44,548 bases of DNA from an uncultured Phocaeicola sp. (GTDB taxonomy: Bacteria > Bacteroidota > Bacteroidia > Bacteroidales > Bacteroidaceae), in the NCBI GenBank assembly GCA_944320605.1, contig CALUIE010000016.1, positions 1-44,548 of the forward strand, in the 5' to 3' direction. The number at the start of each line of letters is the position of its first letter. The first letter of the stretch is position 1. The notes beneath the pieces were generated by a model that ran no database searches, was not told the DNA's origin, and saw only the letters and a program-made list of their open reading frames with translations. Shown in pieces: positions 18,401-25,900 of the stretch. Both the position numbers and the translations under genes were made by a program.

Positions 18401-18611
18401 CTTTAGGAGGAACATTTTTCAATACAAAATTACCATCTAAATCCGTAACGGTACCATTATTTGTCCCCTTTACAACTACAGAGGCCCCTATTACAGGGCC
18501 TGCTACATCCTGAACATTCCCAGAAACTTTAATATTCTGGCTCATAATATTTACCGTAAAAAAACACAGTAAAAAGAAAGCTAGAAAATGTTTGATTAAA
18601 TTTTTCATCAT
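15468..18611 (-). CDS. SusC/RagA-family TonB-dependent receptor (PUL 1)
   Basis: A ~1047-residue outer-membrane transporter. The start is set at ATG 18611 (or the next codon, 18608), since [25 protein letters not shown] is a clean signal peptide and the frame upstream is poor. Residues ~25-105 form the carboxypeptidase-regulatory-like domain ([22 protein letters not shown]). Next comes the plug with the SusC signature ([55 protein letters not shown]), then the 22-strand barrel ending in SFGINISF. It imports oligosaccharides using TonB energy. No STN domain is present, which fits regulation by the adjacent hybrid sensor rather than an anti-sigma factor. Confidence 0.95.
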   Translation of the reverse strand: [1047 protein letters not shown]

Positions 18612-18644
18612 ATTAAATTTAAAATTAATAATTGTTTTACATTG

Positions 18645-18675
18645 CAAAATTAAATCTCAATATAAAATACACAAT
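18645..18675 (-). promoter_or_regulatory. Promoter of the SusC operon
   Basis: On the minus strand, TAATTTTG (18652-18645) matches TAnnTTTG. ATTG (18675-18672) is a three-of-four match to the -33 box with a 19-bp spacer. An 11-bp direct repeat CAATATAAAAT (plus-strand 18658-18668 and 18672-18682, 14-bp step) overlaps the -33 region and is a candidate operator for the hybrid sensor. Confidence 0.6.
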
Positions 18676-18856
18676 ATAAAATCATATAATTAAATTGTAC
18701 TATTGTATAATTTGATAAAAATGATAATTTAATTCTTACAATACGTCTTATTTATAAAAATAAGATTTTCATTTACTTGCATATGTAAAAATTTTAAGCG
18801 AATATTGTATATGAATAAAAAAGACAAACAACAAACTTATTATTGGCACAAACGAC

Positions 18857-21800
18857 ATGAGATTATTAACTTTTCTAATATTAATTTTTTTCTACAAATA
18901 CACTTTTGCTATTTATTTCAATAAAATAAGTGTCAGCGATGGACTTATCAACAATTCAGTTCTTTCAATAGCACAAGACTCTTTGGGCAGAATTTGGTTT
19001 GGAACAGAACAAGGTATAAGCATATATGATGGGAACAGAATCATTTCATATGATGAAAATGAAATGGACAATCATTCAACATACAACAACAGCAGCATTA
19101 AAAACATAATAACAGATTTTAAAGGTAACGTATATTTCATATCATCACCCGGTCTGATAAAGTATGACATAAACAATCAAACATTTAAAACCATTTGTGC
19201 AAAGAAAATAAACGCATTACATTATCATAACGGAATTATATATTTTGCTTCAAACAATAAATTATTCAAGTGGGACAATTATAATAATACTGAAGTATTT
19301 ATTGAAAACATACCTACGAATGCTACAGGAATGATTATTGACAACAATAATAACAAATGGTTCATCTCTGAAGAAGGATTATTTTTTTCTGAAGAAGGAT
19401 ACAAGACTAAAAAAATATCAGACTATCCTTTTTATTCTATATACAAATCTAAATCGAATGAAATATGGGCAGGAAGTAAAATGAACGGATTATTCAGAAT
19501 AAAATCCCCCAATGACATCACTACATATAATACACAGAACTCCAGCAGCAAAGGACTGTTTAATAATAATATAAGAAAAATAACAGAAGACGAATATGGA
19601 TATATATGGTTTGGGACATTTAATGGTCTATATAAATATCATCCTAAAAAAGATAAATTTTCTTCATATATAAGAGAAAACAATCAAGGAGCACTTTCTA
19701 ATTCATCAGTATATTCTGTCTTTATTGATAATAACAATACATTATGGGTTGGAACATATTTCGGTGGAGCAAACTATTCAGACTTATATCAGGAAGATTT
19801 TATTCATATAACAGCCTCTGATAGCAAAAATAGTCTTTCACATCCTGTTGTAGGTGATATGACAGAAGACGACAATGGCAATATTTGGATATGCACAGAA
19901 GGAGGAGGATTAAACATGTATAATAAAAATGATAAATCCGTCAAACAATTCACGTCTAATAAATATCCTTATTACATGCCTCATACAAACTTGAAATCGA
20001 TAACATACAATCATAACAATAAATTATTGTATATTGGAACACAATTCAATTCATTATATACATATGACATAGAAAAAAATAAATTTTATCATATTAGTTA
20101 TGATGCAAAAAATAAAGACTTAAATATAATAAATGTAATAAAAAATAGAGGAGACAGTCTATATTTATCCACAAACTTTGGAGTTTATTTGTATTTGTTA
20201 AAAAACAATCAATTTATAAAATTTCACAAACAGCAATTAAAAAAATTCACTCATATATCAATTGTAAACAGTAATGAATTATGGGTCATTGATGATGGTT
20301 TATATATTTATGATATAGAAAGTCTCAAAGTTAAAAAGCACTATAGAGATGAAGAGATGAATTTGCCACAAAAGAAATTTCGACTTAAGCAAACCAAGAA
20401 TGGAGATATTTATATTGGAACAAATGGTCACGGTATTATGAAATTAAATAAAGAAAAAAGAATCTTTGAGCACTTTCCTCCATCTCAATCGCGCGTTTTA
20501 AATAAATATTGCTATAGAATAGAAGAAACACAAAAAGGGAATTTAATAACTGTAGGAAATGAAGGAATTATCATTTTCGATAAGAAAGGCAAAATATTAC
20601 AATTCCTAAAAGTGGGTTCATCAATACCCATTTCATCTTTTACGAAAAATTGTGGTATATTAATAGCAAAAGACAGTACCATATACGTAGGTGGATCTAA
20701 TGGACTTATTTCTTTCAAAGAAAAAAAAGGAACAGAAATCAACAATTCTGATTTATATTTTTCAGAATTGTATATAAATAACAATCTTATAAGACCTAAT
20801 CAAAATAATATATTAAAAAGCGCACTATACAACATAAAAAAAATATATATACCAGCATCAAATAAAAAAATAGAGATTCTCTTTTCATCAAAAAATAATA
20901 TCACGCAATTCAACCAGTTTTCTTACGAGTACAGACTTAAAGGAATAGACGATATGTGGAACACATCTGTAGGGAATTCTATTATTTACACTAACCTCCC
21001 GACTGGGAAATACACATTAGAACTGCGAAATAAGAGCGATATTTCTGATATAAAAAAATTACATATTCAAATTCTACCGCCATGGTATTTTACGTGGTGG
21101 GCATGGTGCTTATGGCTTACAATTGCGCTTGCCGTCGCATTGTTTGTAATATCAAATATCAAAAATAGACTTAAAGCCAAAGCCTTAATCAACGCTGAAA
21201 GAATGGAAAAAGAAAAGATAAAGGAAATAAACGAAGCCAAATTAAAATTCTTCACCAGTGTAAGCCATGAGTTCAAGACACCGTTAACACTCATCATCGG
21301 ACTTATGGAACAAATTATCAACACAAACGACCTGCCATCTTCTGTATATAAGAAGATGCTTAAAGTAATCCACCAATCCGAACATCTTAATAAGCTGATT
21401 ACGGAATTGATTGAATTCAGAAAGTTCGAACAGGGAAAAATGATTCTGGATGTTTCACCCGTTAATGCAAACGCATTCTTCACTGACATATACGAAAACT
21501 TTAAAATGATTTCCAAACAAAAGAATCTTGATTTTAAAATAAACAAGACTTCTGCATATGTAAACATATATATTGACCAGCTACAGATGGGAAAGGTGGT
21601 AAACAACTTACTGTCGAATGCGTTTAATTATACACCAGAAAATGGCAAGATATCCATCGATATGGATATAGACACAGCTAATTCATTATTCATATTCAAA
21701 ATATCCGATACCGGAATCGGAATGACTAAGGAGGACTTGCCATACATCTTCAAACGCTTCTACCAGGCTGAAAACAATTTGCATAAAAATGACTCTAAAT

Positions 21801-22888
21801 ACAGTTCGGGTATAGGCTTGGCACTGGTAAAAGACATTGTCGAGACACATAAAGGTATTATTGAAGTAAAAAGTAAACAAAACAAAGGTACAACATTTAC
21901 TGTAAAGTTGAAATTAGGTTACAAACATTTCATAAACGACAAAAATGTAAAGTTGAGTCATAACATTAATAATTTATCAGCAACAAATAGCGACACTAAA
22001 AAACAAGAATATTACAATACAGAATTAACATCATCAATAGATGAATACAACAATGATTCAATGGACAACTCTGTAAAACCGGCAATTCTGTTTGTAGAAG
22101 ATAGTACAGACCTGCTTGAGGTACTGAAAGAGCGTTTCTCTGATTTATACGAGGTATATACAGCTCATGATGGTATAGAAGGACTGGAAAAGACAAAGAA
22201 AATAAAGCCGGATATAGTGGTGAGCGATATAATGATGCCTCGTATGACTGGTATAGAATTGTGCGATGCTATAAAAAAGGATTTAGACTTATGCCATATC
22301 AATGTAATACTGCTGACCGCGCTAAATATGCCTGAACAGAACCTAGAAGGATTATTACATGGAGCCGATGACTATATTGGAAAACCGTTCCATACTCAGA
22401 TTCTGTTAGCAAGATGTAACAATATGATTCGCTCCAGAAGGTTTATTTATCAGAAGTTAAGCAAACAGATGGATGAAGATATTTCAATGATAGCCACTAA
22501 TAAATCAGATAAAGCATTCTTGGATAAAGTAACTGCCATAGTTGAAACGAACCTTGTAAATCCTGAATTCTCAATAGACAATATAGCTGAAGAAATATGT
22601 ATAAGCCGCGCATCTTTCTACAACAAATTCAAAGAACTCACAAAAGTTACGCCTAACGACTATATCAATACTTACCGCCTAAAAAAAGCGACACAACTGC
22701 TTATAGCAAATGGTGAGATGTCTATAGCAGAAATTTCGGATATGTTAGGGTTTAGTTCGCCAAACTATTTTTGCAGAAAATTCAAAGAATGTTTCAACAT
22801 GACTCCTACGCAATACAAAAAGCACCGGTCATCTGCCTCGCAAGACACATGTCAAACAAAAAACTTCACTTTTAAATCCAAAAGATAG
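18857..22888 (+). CDS. Hybrid two-component system sensor/regulator (HTCS) of PUL 1
   Basis: A 1343-residue single-chain sensor kinase and transcription factor. A signal peptide (~1-19) is followed by periplasmic two-bladed-propeller repeats (Reg_prop, e.g. DSLGRIWFGTEQGISIYDG, DEYGYIWFGTFNGLYKY) and a Y_Y_Y domain (~675-740). One membrane span lies near residues 743-768 (WYFTWWAWCLWLTIALAVALF). Cytoplasmic modules are HisKA with phospho-acceptor His804 (SHEFKTPL), HATPase_c (NLLSNAFNYTP, DTGIGM, GIGLAL), a receiver with Asp1124 (VVSDIMMP) and a C-terminal AraC HTH (~1240-1335). It senses oligosaccharide in the periplasm and should activate the divergent SusC operon. It is transcribed away from SusC across a 245-bp promoter region. 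Confidence 0.96.
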   Translation: MRLLTFLILIFFYKYTFAIYFNKISVSDGLINNSVLSIAQDSLGRIWFGTEQGISIYDGNRIISYDENEMDNHSTYNNSSIKNIITDFKGNVYFISSPGLIKYDINNQTFKTICAKKINALHYHNGIIYFASNNKLFKWDNYNNTEVFIENIPTNATGMIIDNNNNKWFISEEGLFFSEEGYKTKKISDYPFYSIYKSKSNEIWAGSKMNGLFRIKSPNDITTYNTQNSSSKGLFNNNIRKITEDEYGYIWFGTFNGLYKYHPKKDKFSSYIRENNQGALSNSSVYSVFIDNNNTLWVGTYFGGANYSDLYQEDFIHITASDSKNSLSHPVVGDMTEDDNGNIWICTEGGGLNMYNKNDKSVKQFTSNKYPYYMPHTNLKSITYNHNNKLLYIGTQFNSLYTYDIEKNKFYHISYDAKNKDLNIINVIKNRGDSLYLSTNFGVYLYLLKNNQFIKFHKQQLKKFTHISIVNSNELWVIDDGLYIYDIESLKVKKHYRDEEMNLPQKKFRLKQTKNGDIYIGTNGHGIMKLNKEKRIFEHFPPSQSRVLNKYCYRIEETQKGNLITVGNEGIIIFDKKGKILQFLKVGSSIPISSFTKNCGILIAKDSTIYVGGSNGLISFKEKKGTEINNSDLYFSELYINNNLIRPNQNNILKSALYNIKKIYIPASNKKIEILFSSKNNITQFNQFSYEYRLKGIDDMWNTSVGNSIIYTNLPTGKYTLELRNKSDISDIKKLHIQILPPWYFTWWAWCLWLTIALAVALFVISNIKNRLKAKALINAERMEKEKIKEINEAKLKFFTSVSHEFKTPLTLIIGLMEQIINTNDLPSSVYKKMLKVIHQSEHLNKLITELIEFRKFEQGKMILDVSPVNANAFFTDIYENFKMISKQKNLDFKINKTSAYVNIYIDQLQMGKVVNNLLSNAFNYTPENGKISIDMDIDTANSLFIFKISDTGIGMTKEDLPYIFKRFYQAENNLHKNDSKYSSGIGLALVKDIVETHKGIIEVKSKQNKGTTFTVKLKLGYKHFINDKNVKLSHNINNLSATNSDTKKQEYYNTELTSSIDEYNNDSMDNSVKPAILFVEDSTDLLEVLKERFSDLYEVYTAHDGIEGLEKTKKIKPDIVVSDIMMPRMTGIELCDAIKKDLDLCHINVILLTALNMPEQNLEGLLHGADDYIGKPFHTQILLARCNNMIRSRRFIYQKLSKQMDEDISMIATNKSDKAFLDKVTAIVETNLVNPEFSIDNIAEEICISRASFYNKFKELTKVTPNDYINTYRLKKATQLLIANGEMSIAEISDMLGFSSPNYFCRKFKECFNMTPTQYKKHRSSASQDTCQTKNFTFKSKR

Positions 22889-22983
22889 ACTGCATACATA
22901 AGTTCGATATAAGGATTGACCCGCAACGAGATGTATCGTGCGGATGACAGTGACAGCCGTTGGAAAAGCTCATGTACGACACG

Positions 22984-23069
22984 GTTTCCCACGCGAGGAA
23001 ACTAGAATTTCTCTTCGTGGAAACGACAGTTTCTCTTCGAGGAAACGAGCGTTTCCACGAAGAGAAATT
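22984..23069. repeat. 22-bp-phased GAAA/TTTC repeat array with a 20-bp perfect hairpin
   Basis: GAAA occurs at 22998, 23020, 23042 and 23064, an exact 22-bp step. TTTC occurs at 23008, 23030 and 23052, with one more at 22985 (one base out of phase). AATTTCTCTTCGTGGAAACG (23006-23025) is perfectly inverted at 23050-23069, and a related copy (TTTCTCTTCGAGGAAACG) lies between the arms. The array fills the 375-bp gap between the convergent HTCS and thrC genes, and I see nothing else there. No T-tract follows, so it is not a standard terminator. Confidence 0.8.
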
Positions 23070-23263
23070 TTCGTTTGTCCCTTTGTGGTGAGCGACACAG
23101 GCAGTTAGCGAAAAAAGGTTGTCCAAGGAAAAACCTTAAACAACCTAGTCCGAAAAACATTCAAGAACTGTTTTTAACCGGAAACCGCATGTGGAAATGA
23201 CAAAACCGGAACAGTTCCTTAAAAAGCATACTCCATATGAATCAACATGAGCATACGATTATA

Positions 23264-24565
23264 TCACTGTTTCATCAAGTATTCCTTGAAAGAAGCAAAG
23301 TCCTTGCTCATTGGCACGCTTAACTTCTTTCCGCGCATGAATTCCTGAAGTTTCTCAGGTATCTTCACTTCAGCACCTATTATGTTCTGCACTGTCTGAA
23401 GGAACTTGGCAGGATGAGCTGTTTCAAGGAATACACCTGTTTCGCCAGGCTGCAATTCTTCTGCCAATGCGCGATAGCCACATGCTCCATGAGGATCGAG
23501 CAGATATCCTGTTTCCTCATATACCTTCTGCACGGTCTCGCTGATTTGTTCGTCGGTATAAGTCTCACCCGAAATTTCCGCCGCAATCGCATCGTGACTT
23601 CCTCCATAAAGGTCTATTATACGGGCAAAATTACTTGGATCGCCAACGTCCATCGCATTTGCGATAGTAGCTATAGAAGGACGTGGATTATACTCACCGG
23701 TCTTCAGATACTGATAGAAAATGTCATTACGGTTATTGGCCGCTATGAAGCGTTTGATAGGTAATCCCATCTTCTTTCCGAACAGTCCGGCTGTGATATT
23801 ACCGAAATTACCGCTTGGAACACAAACCACCAAATTGTCAGCCAGTCCCTGTTTCTTCATCTGTGCGTATGCATAGAAATAATAGAATGACTGTGGAAGG
23901 AAACGTGCCACATTGATAGAATTCGCAGAGGTCAACTGCATGTGAGCATTCAGTTCCTTATCCATAAATGCGTTCTTCACCAAAGCCTGACAGTCATCGA
24001 ATGTACCGTCAACCTCTATTGCCGTGATGTTCTTTCCGAGAGTAGTAAACTGCTTTTCCTGAATTTCACTCACTTTGCCTTTAGGGTAAAGTACATAAAC
24101 ATGAATACCTTCTACTCCAAGGAAACCGTTTGCTACAGCACTACCAGTATCACCCGATGTAGCTACAAGCACATTCACTTCCTTCTTGCCTTCCTTACGG
24201 ATGAAATATCCCAAAAGTCGTGCCATGAAACGTCCACCAACATCCTTGAATGCCAAAGTAGGACCATGGAAAAGTTCCAGTGAATAAATATTGTCTTTAA
24301 CCTTTACTGCAGGAACATCAAAGTTCAGTGTATCATAAACAATGTGTTTCAAAGTCTCTGCAGGAACATCTTCACCGAAGAAAGCGTCAGCCACACGGTA
24401 GGCTATTTCCTGAAACGAAAGGTTTTCTATCTCGTCAAAAAATGATTTTGGCAAAGGCTTTATCTCGTATGGCATGTACAGACCTTTGTCCGATGCCAAA
24501 CCTTTTACCACTGCTTCTTCCAGCGATGCGTCCGAAGCCTGTTTGTTTGTACTGTAATATTTCAT
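23264..24565 (-). CDS. thrC: Threonine synthase
   Basis: A 433-residue PLP enzyme converting O-phosphohomoserine to threonine. ATG 24565 (MKYYSTNKQASDASLEEAV) is chosen over an upstream in-frame ATG because YYSTN is the standard N-terminus. The PLP lysine lies in HGPTLAFKDVGGRFMARLL (~residue 110), followed by the ATSGDTGSAVANGF phosphate-binding loop and PSGNFGNITAG. It is the last gene of the thrA-apgM-thrC operon. The 111-bp gap to apgM contains a dispersed GTTGACAAG repeat. Confidence 0.96.
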   Translation of the reverse strand: MKYYSTNKQASDASLEEAVVKGLASDKGLYMPYEIKPLPKSFFDEIENLSFQEIAYRVADAFFGEDVPAETLKHIVYDTLNFDVPAVKVKDNIYSLELFHGPTLAFKDVGGRFMARLLGYFIRKEGKKEVNVLVATSGDTGSAVANGFLGVEGIHVYVLYPKGKVSEIQEKQFTTLGKNITAIEVDGTFDDCQALVKNAFMDKELNAHMQLTSANSINVARFLPQSFYYFYAYAQMKKQGLADNLVVCVPSGNFGNITAGLFGKKMGLPIKRFIAANNRNDIFYQYLKTGEYNPRPSIATIANAMDVGDPSNFARIIDLYGGSHDAIAAEISGETYTDEQISETVQKVYEETGYLLDPHGACGYRALAEELQPGETGVFLETAHPAKFLQTVQNIIGAEVKIPEKLQEFMRGKKLSVPMSKDFASFKEYLMKQ

Positions 24566-24580
24566 AAGTTTCTTATTATA

Positions 24581-24669
24581 GTTGACAAGGCAATAGTTAC
24601 AAGTTGACAAGGTTATAATAATATGGGAAAAACCTATCTATTAACTTGTCAACAAGTCAACTCGTTACC
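24581..24669. repeat. Dispersed intergenic repeat (GTTGACAAG type), copy 1
   Basis: GTTGACAAGG occurs at 24581 and 24603 (22-bp step). The inverse-oriented part TTAACTTGTCAAC plus GTCAAC occupies 24641-24661. The same building blocks (AGTTACAAGTT, TTAACTTGTCAAC, CTCGT) recur at 37568-37649 between radA and the oxidoreductase. Confidence 0.65.
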
Positions 24670-24676
24670 TAAAATA

Positions 24677-25885
24677 TTATTTCATAAATTCATTCATAAA
24701 CTCGTCCCTTTCCATTGTGCCATACACACCTGATTTACAGGAAACCTCATCGTATGTCTGCACACTGTCTGGTTCAATGCCAGGATAATAAATCAGGAAT
24801 GGAACAGGCTCGTTGGTATGAGTGCGATGCTCGCATGGTGTAGGATGGTCAGGAAGTACGGCAATAGCGACAGGCTCATCCCAGTCTTTTACAGCCTCAT
24901 ATATCGGACCTACCGCACGTTTATCCAGGTTTTCTATGGTCTGAAGTTTTAAATTCACATCACCTTCATGTCCGGCTTCGTCGCTTGCCTCAATATGCAG
25001 ATAAACGAAGTCATCCGTTTTCAGGGCTTCGATTGCAGCTGCTGCCTTTCCTTCATAATTTGTATTATAAAGTCCTGTAGCACCTTCCACGTCTATACAT
25101 CTCAATCCGGCATAACGTCCGATACCACGGATAAGATCTACAGCAGTTATCACAGAGCCCTTCTTTATCTGAGGATATTTCTGCGACAATGGTTCCATCT
25201 TAGGTCTGTAGCCAGGACTCCATGGCCATATACTGTTGGCAGGATCCTTGCCTTCAGCCACTCGTTTCAGATTTACCGGATGCGATGCCAGCAGTTCCTG
25301 AGATTTAAGAATAAGTGCATTCAGCAAATCGGCAGTTTCCTGAGCTTCCGGACATTCAGCCTTAATCATATTAGGGCGGAACGGCTGCAGAGGAATGTCA
25401 TGAGGCGGAACGCAATGAAGATGCTTGTTACCGCCTTTTATTACCAACAGATGACGGTACTGAACACCTGTATAGAAATGTATCCTGTCAGTTCCAAGTC
25501 GTTCTTCAAGGAATTTAATAAGTTCGTCAGCCTCTTCCGTCGTGATATGTCCTGCCGAATGATTTTTAAGAGTTTCTCCTTCAACACATATAATATTGCA
25601 ACGCATAGCCATATCTCCCGGCTCAAGGTCAACACCGATGCTTGCAGCTTCAAGCACTCCGCGTCCCTCATACACCGTAGGCAAGTCATATCCCATTACC
25701 GACATGTTTGCAACCTCGCTGCCTGGATGAAAACCGTCGGCTACTGTCTTCAGCATACCTGTACGTCCCATAGCTGCAAGCTTATCTATATATGGAGTCT
25801 TTGCGTATTGCAATAAAGTCTTATCCCCAAGGGCAGGTACTGGCCAGTCCGCCATACCGTCGCCCAGAATTATAATGTGTTTCAT
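24677..25885 (-). CDS. apgM: ApgM-type cofactor-independent phosphoglycerate mutase / proposed homoserine kinase
   Basis: A 402-residue alkaline-phosphatase-superfamily enzyme. The start MKHIIILGDGMADWP and HPGSEVANMSVMGYD are the metal-site and nucleophile (Ser56) signatures of the archaeal-type phosphoglycerate mutase family. The C-terminal DHPTPCEHRTHTNEPVPF carries metal-binding His residues. Position is informative. It lies 15 bp after thrA and before thrC, and no classical thrB is present. Members in this setting have been proposed as the missing homoserine kinase making O-phosphohomoserine. I favour that role here from context, but the sequence alone does not decide it. Confidence 0.9.
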   Translation of the reverse strand: MKHIIILGDGMADWPVPALGDKTLLQYAKTPYIDKLAAMGRTGMLKTVADGFHPGSEVANMSVMGYDLPTVYEGRGVLEAASIGVDLEPGDMAMRCNIICVEGETLKNHSAGHITTEEADELIKFLEERLGTDRIHFYTGVQYRHLLVIKGGNKHLHCVPPHDIPLQPFRPNMIKAECPEAQETADLLNALILKSQELLASHPVNLKRVAEGKDPANSIWPWSPGYRPKMEPLSQKYPQIKKGSVITAVDLIRGIGRYAGLRCIDVEGATGLYNTNYEGKAAAAIEALKTDDFVYLHIEASDEAGHEGDVNLKLQTIENLDKRAVGPIYEAVKDWDEPVAIAVLPDHPTPCEHRTHTNEPVPFLIYYPGIEPDSVQTYDEVSCKSGVYGTMERDEFMNEFMK

Positions 25886-25900
25886 ATCTGTTAGTTGTAT

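Noticed and set aside
22984..23069. Plain intrinsic terminator or CRISPR array for the HTCS/thrC gap
   Set aside because: There is no T-tract; repeats are imperfect, inverted, only about 20 bp and without unique spacers, so neither label fits.
25441..25689. Short alternative frames within apgM, thrA and thrC
   Set aside because: They are out-of-frame shadows of strongly supported enzymes.
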